Part shown: positions 1 through 7,186 of the stretch, one piece after another
Layout: every line of letters begins with the position of its first letter
Position numbering within the stretch: the stretch's first letter is position 1
Program-made: the position numbers and the translations under genes
Notes under the pieces: model-generated
What the model was told of the DNA's origin: nothing
Seen by the model: the letters and a program-made list of their open reading frames with translations, nothing else
Database searches by the model: none
Assembly: GCA_945861445.1 (NCBI GenBank)
Contig: CAMAVF010000020.1
Location: forward strand, 1 to 34,768
Direction: 5' to 3'
Length of the DNA: 34,768 bases
Origin: Planctomicrobium piriforme
GTDB lineage: Bacteria; Planctomycetota; Planctomycetia; Planctomycetales; Planctomycetaceae

Positions 1-491
1 CCTTCCTTTTCAAGCCGTGCCAGAATGAAGTGGTCAATCGGGGTCCGGCACCAGCCGGCGACTTTAACAGCCGGCAACGCGGTTTTCTGGGGTGGGATCA
101 ACGACCAGTGCTTTTGCCAGCCAGCCCCCTGTTCGATCCACCGTTTGAGGATCCCGATCTGCTCGGCAGACAACTGCCTAGCAAATTTGGCGGGAGGCAT
201 CCGCTCGTTCTCATCCTGGCTGGTGATCCGCTGAAAAAGTTCACTCTCCGAAAGTTTGCCAGGGACCACGGCGCGGCTGCCGTCGTGTTCCGCCAGGGCA
301 CCCGCTTCGATATCCAGCCGTAGTTCCGCCTTCCGCTGCTTTTCATCCGGACCGTGACACTGAAAACAGTGGTCAGAAAGTATCGGCCGCACATCCCGAT
401 TGAATTCGACGGGACGAGGCTCCGCAGCAGTGGCGAATCCGCTGGCGGCGATTGCAAAGACGAAACACAAAGCGACTGTTCGAAGAGACAT
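1..491 (-). CDS. Planctomycete cytochrome C / DUF1549-type secreted protein, N-terminal part (runs off window)
   Basis: Reading the minus strand from the ATG at 489-491 gives 163 codons with no stop before the window edge, so the gene is partial here. Residues 1-23 form a signal peptide (hydrophobic core ALCFVFAIAASGFA, then ATAA). Residues 30-46 read FNRDVRPILSDHCFQCH, with a CxxCH haem-binding motif at 42-46. This is the typical start of the planctomycete PSCyt1 domain, which normally precedes PSCyt2/DUF1549 and DUF1553. Further on come an RMPPAKF segment and LKRWIEQGAGWQKHW, both typical of the family. These proteins are predicted to be exported and haem-binding; their reaction is not established. 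A G-rich site (GGGGGA) lies about 9 bases before the ATG and supports this start. No alternative family fits better. Confidence 0.9.
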   Translation of the reverse strand, partial: MSLRTVALCFVFAIAASGFATAAEPRPVEFNRDVRPILSDHCFQCHGPDEKQRKAELRLDIEAGALAEHDGSRAVVPGKLSESELFQRITSQDENERMPPAKFARQLSAEQIGILKRWIEQGAGWQKHWSLIPPQKTALPAVKVAGWCRTPIDHFILARLEKE

Positions 492-633
492 CACGTACGA
501 TCCCCCACGCTATCTCAGACCCATCGACTCAGACTGATCCGAAACATCATACAGGATTCGCAGGGCGCGACAAAGCGAGCAGCTCAGTCGAGGGACTCGA
601 AATCCAATCACCAATGACAAAGGACCAAATCCG

Positions 634-1176
634 TCATTCCGCGAGGGTCAAGCTGCTGACTCGCATGCGGCTGGTGCCGAGATCCAGGCCAAAGTATCGC
701 AGCCAGTTCGGCACCGGGTTGTCGTTGGCGATTACCAGCGGTGTGGAGACGGTGACTCGGACTTCGTTGGCACTGAGGGGATTGGGGCCGGTGGCCGCCG
801 CGGCATAATTGAGATTCCCGCGTTCGCCAGTCGTGAGTCCACGTTCGATCAAGACATACGCGTACCCGCCGCCGTTGCTGATCGTGGTCGTGTCGAAGAT
901 GACTTTATGGATGGCCAGGAATTCCTGAATGACACCCGCGACCACCGTATCGTCCGTGGTCTTGGCGGCCTCGCGGGCACCTTCCACCGTGGCCGACGTG
1001 ACCGCCTCTTCGTACAGCAACAATACGCCGAATTCAAAGATGGCGATCGTCGCGATAAACAGGACCGGCATCACCAGGATCAGCTCAAGGTATTCGATCC
1101 CCTTCCGTCGAGACGCACGCCAACCGGTCGTCGAGCGACTCGGGCGTGGGGCGGGACGGACGGCAGAACTTCGCAT
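634..1176 (-). CDS. TadE-like pseudopilin / pilus assembly protein
   Basis: From the ATG at 1176 the product is 180 residues. A positively charged leader (ASRRKG, residues 21-26) precedes IEYLELILVMPVLF, followed by a single hydrophobic helix to about residue 52. The glycine followed by a Glu at +5 (E31) and the long hydrophobic run are the prepilin-type arrangement seen in TadE/TadF minor pilins of the Tad/Flp system. The rest is a soluble C-terminal domain expected outside the membrane. An in-frame GTG at 1203 would add nine residues; neither start has a convincing ribosome-binding site, so the start is uncertain. It lies on the same strand as the Flp-like gene upstream, which fits a pilus role. 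TadE versus TadF or TadG cannot be separated. Confidence 0.75.
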   Translation of the reverse strand: MRSSAVRPAPRPSRSTTGWRASRRKGIEYLELILVMPVLFIATIAIFEFGVLLLYEEAVTSATVEGAREAAKTTDDTVVAGVIQEFLAIHKVIFDTTTISNGGGYAYVLIERGLTTGERGNLNYAAAATGPNPLSANEVRVTVSTPLVIANDNPVPNWLRYFGLDLGTSRMRVSSLTLAE

Positions 1177-1323
1177 GAGGAGACCAGGAAGACAAGAACG
1201 CACGATCCGAAAGTGTTAACAGAAGGAAACACTCGCGTCGATTGGTTAACGCAATTGGCAACAGGCATGGTCAACGGAGAGTGTCCGCCAACAGGGCCTG
1301 TTCACGACGTGGATGCGGGAGAA

Positions 1324-1521
1324 TCAGGTGTTGATCGCGTTGATCGCATTGGCCAGATCGAGCAGTTCGTTCACCAATGCACCACGTAGCGCGGCGAGTC
1401 CCACGATGACACCAAAGCCGACCAGCGTGACCAGGAGCAGGTATTCAATGAAGACCGCCCCACGATGACGCTTGGGGCTCGTCTGTTTGTTCAGCTTACC
1501 GAACCGAAACTGATAGCGCAC
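1324..1521 (-). CDS. Flp/class IVb-like pilin precursor
   Basis: The product is 65 residues. A basic leader (SPKRHRG, ending at G21) is followed by AVFIEYLLLVTLVGFGVIVG. The Glu at +5 after the glycine, directly followed by Tyr (E26-Y27), is the Flp pilin signature cleaved by a TadV/CpaA-type prepilin peptidase. The start is a GTG at 1519-1521 with a GAGGG site about 8 bases upstream and no internal Met to compete. The length fits Flp pilins (about 50-80 residues). It lies upstream of the TadE-like gene on the same strand, with about 150 bases between them. The secretin gene at 4683 may belong to the same machine. I see no TadA ATPase or TadB/C in the window. Confidence 0.72.
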   Translation of the reverse strand: MRYQFRFGKLNKQTSPKRHRGAVFIEYLLLVTLVGFGVIVGLAALRGALVNELLDLANAINAINT

Positions 1522-1680
1522 GTTTGGCCCTCTTTAGGCGATTCCGGATGTCCACAGAACCGGCGCAAACATCCTTGGCCGGTAAGGGATTGCAATGCAT
1601 CTTCTGTGCCAAGCCGCAATAGCAGCGAGGACTCCCTTGAAGACACTCTGTCTGTGCCACGCGGGGCAGACGCTTTTTGA

Positions 1681-1736
1681 AACCCGCAGCGTAAGCGAGG
1701 GCACTCGTGCCTATGCCCTTGCTTACGCTGCGGGTT
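1681..1736. repeat. REP-like inverted repeat (23-bp arms)
   Basis: Left arm 1681-1703 (AACCCGCAGCGTAAGCGAGG plus GCA) is repeated inverted at 1714-1736 with one mismatch; the loop is 10 bases. It lies between the Flp-like gene and the end of the GT-C-like membrane gene and has no coding potential. It resembles dispersed REP-type palindromes; no second copy is present in this window. Confidence 0.75.
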
Positions 1737-1761
1737 AGGATCAAGTCGTGACTAATCCAGG

Positions 1762-3393
1762 CTAAGGGCGCGTGTCCCCGGGAAAGGACTGCCACAGAGG
1801 TGCGTCGACCGGCAGAAACGGCCGCTGGTTGCGGTGACGTAGCAACTCGGTAAAGCGGGGTGTGCGCTTCAACCAGATAATGGCCTGATCGTCGCGATAC
1901 AGTTCAACGAAATCGGGCCGCTGCGAGAGATAGTTGGCTGCTCCGCTGGCGATGGGTAGCAGTACGATCTCGGTCGGATATTTGTCGAGCATCGGGGTCT
2001 GTTGAGGTTGAACGCGTCCAGTCCGTTGGAAGCTGAGGAATTCGGCTTCCAGTTGGCTCGAGTAGACGGTGCGATAACGACCGTCAAAGGCCAGCTTGAA
2101 CTGCGGCGCCTGCCAGAAAATGAACTGGGCCCAGCCGTAATCGGTCAGTAGGTTTCCCGAGAGTTCCAACCGATTGAGCAGTTTGACGGCGCGGACGGGC
2201 ATCCCGGGAACCGGGCTCCGTGACTCGACCCCCACGTCCCAGGGGGCCAGGCCATTCTTCCACAGGTCAACCGTCCCGCGAATCTGCAGGACCACCAGGA
2301 TTCCGGCCGCCCCACAGACGCTCAAGACGCGTAAGTACCAGCGTCCCGGGGATTCCAGAACCGCAGTCAGATGTCGGAACAAGCGCGGCAGGCTATCAGA
2401 CAGCGGTCCCGGCAACAGCACCAAACAGGCTGCCGCCAGCAACGACACATGCCGGATATGCGATGCGGCCTGCGAGCCGATCACGAGCAGAATCAACGCA
2501 TCGCCCAGACTCCAGCGTCGCGAACAGGGAAGCGACAATGCCAGCAGCACCAGGGGCACATAATACGTCGGGGCTTGCCGGGCGGCCCACAGCGGTTGCC
2601 ATTCCACGACGAACTGCTCGGTTGCCAGGTGATCCCACAACATCACATAGAGCTGGTAACCATAGGGATTGACCAGTGTGGCCAGACCGGTGAGTAATCC
2701 AGCCAACGGCAGGCGGAGACTTTCCCGACTCCACATCCAACCGATTCGCAAGCGGTAGGCAATATCCAGCAGGGCATAGACTCCGATGATGCCCAACGCG
2801 GCGAGAAAGCCGCCATGAAGATTGACCCAGAGTGCCATGAGCGGCGGCAAAATCCAGATCTCGCGGCGGCTGGCCCCGTCTGCATGTCGTTTCAGAATGA
2901 ATAAGAACAGGGTAAATAAGGCCAGCGTGGGAACCTGGGGTCTCGCGAACACGACGAATTGCGAGAGACATTCCGCACCGTAGAGCAACAAGAGGGTGCT
3001 GGCGGCGAGATTGGCCTGTTGGCGTCGCAATTCTGCCGCTGCACATCCGAAGACGATGAGCACCCACAGGTTACGCCACACCCAGAGCCCGGTGTTGCCC
3101 CCGGCCGTGAAGACCCAGGCCAGTTGCAGTTCCGTCAACCATTCATGATTGATCCAGACGGCGTGCGGAGCCGTATAGGAAAAGGGATCGGTGCGTTCAG
3201 CGAGTACGCCCTGGTTCCAGGCGCGTAGGCCATACAGGGTATGCCCCCACAAATCGGGATCGGCCAGGATCAATCCGCAGACGAAGACATAGGCGACAAT
3301 CCACACGACGACGGTCAACCAGAAATCCAACCGACGCCGGGCCGTGATGGCTGAATCTTCGGAAACGGCAGCTTCAGGCCCAGCGTGTTGCAT
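1762..3393 (-). CDS. Multi-pass membrane protein, GT-C glycosyltransferase-like
   Basis: From ATG 3393 the product is 543 residues with about ten predicted membrane helices. After the first helix (about residues 24-44) comes DPDLWGH (45-51), then TDPFSYT, HEWL and later ALWVNLHGGF. This pattern is shared by a widespread family of integral membrane proteins that resembles PMT/ArnT-type GT-C glycosyltransferases, where an acidic pair in the first outer loop contributes to catalysis. The C-terminal ~120 residues are soluble. Substrate is unknown; a lipid-linked sugar is the usual donor in GT-C enzymes. The start is chosen for the GGAG site six bases upstream; an upstream TTG at 3474 would add 27 unconserved-looking residues. 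The GT-C assignment is by motif and topology only. Confidence 0.7.
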   Translation of the reverse strand: MQHAGPEAAVSEDSAITARRRLDFWLTVVVWIVAYVFVCGLILADPDLWGHTLYGLRAWNQGVLAERTDPFSYTAPHAVWINHEWLTELQLAWVFTAGGNTGLWVWRNLWVLIVFGCAAAELRRQQANLAASTLLLLYGAECLSQFVVFARPQVPTLALFTLFLFILKRHADGASRREIWILPPLMALWVNLHGGFLAALGIIGVYALLDIAYRLRIGWMWSRESLRLPLAGLLTGLATLVNPYGYQLYVMLWDHLATEQFVVEWQPLWAARQAPTYYVPLVLLALSLPCSRRWSLGDALILLVIGSQAASHIRHVSLLAAACLVLLPGPLSDSLPRLFRHLTAVLESPGRWYLRVLSVCGAAGILVVLQIRGTVDLWKNGLAPWDVGVESRSPVPGMPVRAVKLLNRLELSGNLLTDYGWAQFIFWQAPQFKLAFDGRYRTVYSSQLEAEFLSFQRTGRVQPQQTPMLDKYPTEIVLLPIASGAANYLSQRPDFVELYRDDQAIIWLKRTPRFTELLRHRNQRPFLPVDAPLWQSFPGDTRP

Positions 3394-3531
3394 CCTTGGC
3401 TCCGGTAACGGACTGCGACCTATCTCACGATGCGTGAATAACTTAAGCCCCGTTTGTCCTTTGCGTTCCTGCAAAGATCAGGGACGCCAGGCAACTGCTT
3501 CAGTAGACCAACACGAGACACCAAATGCCAA

Positions 3532-3560
3532 CAGCCCGACTGTTAACAACAGCCGGGCTG
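3532..3560 (-). terminator. Hairpin of the CAGCCCGG family
   Basis: CAGCCCG (3532-3538) pairs with CGGGCTG (3554-3560), and an inner CTGTT/AACAG stem continues the hairpin after an A-C mismatch. Read on the minus strand it lies downstream of the Cys/Gly-rich gene (stop at 3684), past the 76-bp repeat. The T-run is poor. The same outer stem recurs at 10299, 20931 and 24314. Confidence 0.5.
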
Positions 3561-3602
3561 AGAATTCACTTCGTGCATCCGATTGGTGAATACTAATAAA
3601 CT

Positions 3603-3678
3603 CTAACAAAACCTCTGCGTCAGTTCAGAACCGCGTGAAATATCGCGGTCCTGAACTTCCCACAACCGGTTTTGTTAG
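3603..3678 (-). repeat. 76-bp MITE/REP-like element, copy A
   Basis: The ends are perfect 11-bp inverted repeats (CTAACAAAACC at 3603-3613 and GGTTTTGTTAG at 3668-3678). Inside, on the minus strand, AGTTCAGGACCGCG pairs with CGCGGTTCTGAACT, forming a 14-bp stem with one G-T wobble. A second copy, 76 bp and inverted relative to this one, lies at 27916-27991 with 70 of 76 bases identical. Both begin five bases after a TAG stop codon, and the bases between are also shared (TAGAAGCC). It has no coding capacity and could be a non-autonomous mobile element or a transcript-end structure. Confidence 0.88.
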
Positions 3679-3683
3679 GGCTT

Positions 3684-4331
3684 CTAGTTCGTGGCAGCGG
3701 GAGCAGGCGGTTCCGGCGTTTCGGTGGCCGGTGGCATGTCCCCTTCTGCTTCGGGCTTCTTTAGCAGTTTCTCCAGATCCGGCAGCTCTTTCGAGACATG
3801 CGGCAAGACGGACAGCGTGCTGGACGGCTTGGCATCGGGTTCGTAAGTCGTATTCTCGAACTGCTCGTAGACTGGAATGAACACGGTCCGGGAATACGGG
3901 TTTCGGGGATCCCCGCCGATCGTCGCGACCCACTGCTGGTGTTCCCAGACGGCGGTGTAATTGTACGGGTGGAAGTAGTAGTAGCCGTGGTTGTCGGGCT
4001 GGTAGGGGAAATGTAGGTACATGTCGCACTTGCTGTCTTTACAGCAATTGCAACCGCCGTCACGGCAGTTGTCGTTTCCCTCACAGTTACCACGGCGCCC
4101 CCCGCGACGGCAATCGCGACAGGGAGAGTTGAAGTCGCCATAACCACCGTCGCTCAGGCCGAATTGACCCGTCATCCCGGAACCGGAATTCTGGCCACCA
4201 TAACCAGAGCTGCCGGAACCATAGGCGCCGGCGGCCCCCATTCCCATGCCGCCCGGCCCGCCCTGGCAGGCACAACTGTCCTGGAGCGGAAAGCTGGCCA
4301 GGCTCCATAATAAGAGGAGTGTTGTTGACAT
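3684..4331 (-). CDS. Secreted Cys/Gly-rich hypothetical protein
   Basis: From ATG 4331 the product is 215 residues; a GAGG site eight bases upstream favours this start over an in-frame start at 4376. Residues 1-17 (MSTTLLLLWSLASFPLQ) look like a short signal peptide. Next are a Gly/Met/Ser-rich stretch and then a dense cysteine block (about residues 70-103: CRDC, NCEGNDNC, GGCNCC, SKC). A Tyr/His-rich segment with HFPYQPDNHGYYYFHPYNY follows, and the tail is Pro/Glu-rich. I recognise no catalytic domain. The cysteine block could form disulfides or bind metal. It is divergent from the secretin gene at 4683. It appears to be a surface or periplasmic structural protein of a type common in planctomycetes; the function is unknown. 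Confidence 0.75.
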   Translation of the reverse strand: MSTTLLLLWSLASFPLQDSCACQGGPGGMGMGAAGAYGSGSSGYGGQNSGSGMTGQFGLSDGGYGDFNSPCRDCRRGGRRGNCEGNDNCRDGGCNCCKDSKCDMYLHFPYQPDNHGYYYFHPYNYTAVWEHQQWVATIGGDPRNPYSRTVFIPVYEQFENTTYEPDAKPSSTLSVLPHVSKELPDLEKLLKKPEAEGDMPPATETPEPPAPAATN

Positions 4332-4682
4332 ATCTAGTACCTCGGATGCACTGATTGCGAACCCTGGCAGCCTCACAACCGTGCGCTGCCCCCCGACGAA
4401 AACGTGAACTACGTCACGCCGTTTCTACTTATCGGACTCTTAATCGATTGAGGGCCGCAGTAATTCCCGCATTCCCCGGACCACGTGTCAATACCGAAAT
4501 GTTCGGTTCAATTCCACCAGCCAGAAATTCCGATACACGTGATGCAGTAGATTTGCAGGGACAGAGTGGTAACTGGTTTTTTGTTCACGCATGCTGTGGT
4601 TGCCAGCGATGTCTGTGCAACGGACAGTGGTCGAGGAAGCTGACACGGCTGTCTTGCCGTTGCGTTCCAAGGAGGGCTTTAG
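4332..4682. other. Divergent intergenic region between Cys-rich gene and secretin gene
   Basis: This 351-base stretch separates two divergently read genes and must hold both promoters. I see a short perfect palindrome, ACCGAA-ATG-TTCGGT, at 4493-4507 that could be an operator, and the strong Shine-Dalgarno AAGGAGG at 4669-4675 serving the secretin. No convincing -35/-10 pair or small gene stands out. Confidence 0.35.
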
Positions 4683-6272
4683 ATGGTCAGTCTGTTACGA
4701 AACCTTGCTCGACGAGGTCCGCGCCAGTGGATCATACCGATGGCGACCCTGGCTCTCCTGGGAGGAATTCCCTGCCTGCCTGCTCAGGATAATCCGGCAC
4801 AGGATAATCCGACTCAGGCCAAGGTCTCCCAATTCGTGGAGGAGATACTGGAGTCTGAAGTCGAGCTGAAAGTCGGTCTGCGACGATCGAAGATCATTCG
4901 CATGAAACAAGACGTCTTTCGAGTGGCAATGGCCGACCCGGAAGTCGTGGAAGTTGTCGCCTTCGGATCACGAGAAATCGAAGTCATCGGCAAGCAGACC
5001 GGCAGCACGACGGTGACCTTGTGGCTGGGGAATCCGCAACAGTCCCAAACTCTCAGCCTGCTGGTTTCCGTTGCCAAAGATGACGCCGTCGATGACCGCC
5101 GGCGAATGGAATACGGCGAGCTGCAGACAATGCTCAATGAGCTGTTTCCGAACAGCAAAGTGCAACTGTTTCCCGTCGCCGACAAGTTGATCGTCCGGGG
5201 ACAGGCTCGCGACGAGCAAGAAGCGGTGCAGATCATGTCTGTGCTGAGGAAGAATGCCGGCAACTTCCTGGGCGGGTCGCAGCAGTTGGTGCAGAACGGT
5301 CAGGCATCGGAGCCGTTTCCAGACGCTTCGACACTTCCGCAGGCCAATATCGTCAACATGATGGCGGTGCCGGGCGAGAAGCAAGTCATGCTGAAGGTGC
5401 GGATCGCGGAACTCAAGCGATCAGCGGTACGCAACCTGGGCGTCAACCTGGATGTCGCCTTTAAGGAATTCTTCGTCAAATCAGCCCTGACCAGCGGCAG
5501 CAACCTGGCTGTGTCGGGCTTGTTCAGCGAAGGACAATTCAATCTCTTTATCAAAGCGTTGGCGACGAATGGTTCCGCCAAGATTCTGGCCGAACCGAAC
5601 CTCGTGACGTTGAGCGGCCAGACGGCCACCTTCTTGTCGGGCGGTGAATTTGCAGTTCCGACCGTCGTCGGTGTGGGTGGTGCGCAAGCGGCGACCACCA
5701 GTTTTAAAGGGTACGGCACCTCGATTCGGTTCACGCCCACGGTTCTGGATCATGACCGGATTCGTCTCCAGGTCACTCCGACTTTCAGTACGTTGAATCG
5801 CAACAATGCAGTCAACGGCATTTTTGGGTTGGATACGCGGACCGTCAACACCGTGGTCGATCTGCGTGAAGGTCAGGTTCTGGCCCTGGCGGGATTGCTG
5901 CAGGAAGAACAACGTGGGGAAAACGTGCGTGTGCCGGGACTGGGGGACGTGCCGCTGCTGCGAACATTCTTCAGCTCCAAGACGATGAGCCGCGATGAAA
6001 CGGAATTGATCATTCTGGTCACACCGGAATTGGTCCATCCGCTGGAAGCAGAAGATGCTCCAACGCTGTTGCCGGGCATGGAAGTGACTGAACCGGACGA
6101 TGTGGAGTTTTTCTGCAAGGGCCACATTGAAGGTCGTCCGGAATGCCACCATCGCAGCACGGTCTGGCCGATCTACCGCGATCGCCTGTGCGAATGCCGC
6201 AAGAAGCAGAACACTGGCTACCAGGACTCACAAAACTATTACATCAACGGCCCGAGTGGTTTCTCGCAATAG
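4683..6272 (+). CDS. cpaC: Type II/III secretion system-type pilus secretin (CpaC/RcpA-like)
   Basis: The 529-residue product starts seven bases after AAGGAGG. A signal peptide covers residues 1-34 (cleavage after LPA), followed by a duplicated AQDNP pentapeptide. Residues ~55-130 match the pilus-formation N-terminal domain (KSKII-like LRRSKIIRM, PEVVEVV, TGSTTVTLW). Next come a BON/N1-like segment (~140-200) and the secretin core (~225-455), which includes ILAEPNLVTLSGQTATFLSG, VDLREGQVLALAGLL and VPGLGDVPLLRTFF. The final ~75 residues are Cys-containing (FCKG, ECHH, CECRKK) and not part of the core. It would form the outer-membrane ring through which a Tad/Flp pilus passes. The family call is firm; assignment to the Tad branch rests on the N-terminal domain and the pilin genes nearby. 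Confidence 0.92.
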   Translation: MVSLLRNLARRGPRQWIIPMATLALLGGIPCLPAQDNPAQDNPTQAKVSQFVEEILESEVELKVGLRRSKIIRMKQDVFRVAMADPEVVEVVAFGSREIEVIGKQTGSTTVTLWLGNPQQSQTLSLLVSVAKDDAVDDRRRMEYGELQTMLNELFPNSKVQLFPVADKLIVRGQARDEQEAVQIMSVLRKNAGNFLGGSQQLVQNGQASEPFPDASTLPQANIVNMMAVPGEKQVMLKVRIAELKRSAVRNLGVNLDVAFKEFFVKSALTSGSNLAVSGLFSEGQFNLFIKALATNGSAKILAEPNLVTLSGQTATFLSGGEFAVPTVVGVGGAQAATTSFKGYGTSIRFTPTVLDHDRIRLQVTPTFSTLNRNNAVNGIFGLDTRTVNTVVDLREGQVLALAGLLQEEQRGENVRVPGLGDVPLLRTFFSSKTMSRDETELIILVTPELVHPLEAEDAPTLLPGMEVTEPDDVEFFCKGHIEGRPECHHRSTVWPIYRDRLCECRKKQNTGYQDSQNYYINGPSGFSQ

Positions 6273-6372
6273 GGGGACGCAGGTCTCATTGGGGTGAGTC
6301 CTGCGACGTTCGGACAGTATCTCGCCAGTGGTTTGCCGGTGGGATGACAGGGTGATTTACCGGGGGGGAATC

Positions 6373-6981
6373 ATGTGGAATCGGAAGCGATTGGGCTTCA
6401 TGGCCTCGACAGCCATTGCGTTGTCGCTGGTCGGTGGCTGTCGATGTTGCATGAAGAAATGCGACTATATGGGAGATATCACTCCCCGTCCGCTCGGCTC
6501 GATCAGTGATCCGATCTGGCAGAAGCAGGAACACAATGCCGAGGCGTCCGACTTCGTGATTCACGAGCACGAGTTCATAGCGAATACGGCTCGCTTGAAC
6601 GCGGCCGGCGAAGATCACGTCAAAGAGATTGCGTACCGGATCACCAAGAAACCGACACTGCCGTATCCGATCTGCATCGAGCCCAGCTCGATGAGTCCGC
6701 GACCTGGCGACAAGTACGGCTTTGCCGTGCATAACGACCAGACTCTGGACATGAATCGGCGGCAGGTGGTGGTGACGGCACTGCAGGCCCTGGGCCTGAC
6801 CGATGCCGAGCAAAAGGTACTAGCCTCACCGGCCTTGACTCCCGGCTTCCAAAGCTTCGAAGGCGAACGTGCCTACGGCCGCGGTTTCAGCGGGATGAAT
6901 GGCTTCGGCGGTTTCGGTGGCGGGATGGGCGGCGGTGGTGGTGGGTTCGGTGGCGGTGGCGGCGGCGGTGGATTCTTCTAA
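6373..6981 (+). CDS. Small lipoprotein with Gly-rich tail, probably Tad/pilus-associated
   Basis: The 202-residue product starts at ATG 6373 behind a GGGGGGGAA site; an in-frame start at 6328 lacks such support. A lipoprotein signal ends in LVGGC (C23), followed by another Cys pair and KKC. The middle contains DMNRRQVVVTALQALGLTDAEQKV, which reads like the helix-rich part of OmpA-like or CpaD-like proteins that accompany Tad secretins. The last ~25 residues are almost only Gly and Phe. It sits 100 bases after the secretin on the same strand, so I infer a pilus outer-membrane accessory protein. The sequence match to CpaD is weak and I do not claim orthology. Confidence 0.72.
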   Translation: MWNRKRLGFMASTAIALSLVGGCRCCMKKCDYMGDITPRPLGSISDPIWQKQEHNAEASDFVIHEHEFIANTARLNAAGEDHVKEIAYRITKKPTLPYPICIEPSSMSPRPGDKYGFAVHNDQTLDMNRRQVVVTALQALGLTDAEQKVLASPALTPGFQSFEGERAYGRGFSGMNGFGGFGGGMGGGGGGFGGGGGGGGFF

Positions 6982-7186
6982 GCCAGTCGGCATGAGACTG
7001 CCACCCGCGCCTGACAAATTCCTCACCAGAGGACGATTCATAGCGGGGCCTCCTGCAGTTCGAGTGACACCGATTACGAATGTTGGTCGTTTTCTGTTGT
7101 ACGGCAGTACGGTTTCTCCGGGTCAAGAACATCACACAGCGCGGACGGATGCTGCGCTGCATTCCGCAAATAGAAGGATCGCCATC

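Noticed and set aside
5481-6152. Minus-strand open frame opposite the secretin core
   Set aside because: Antisense to conserved secretin motifs, without any protein-like signature.
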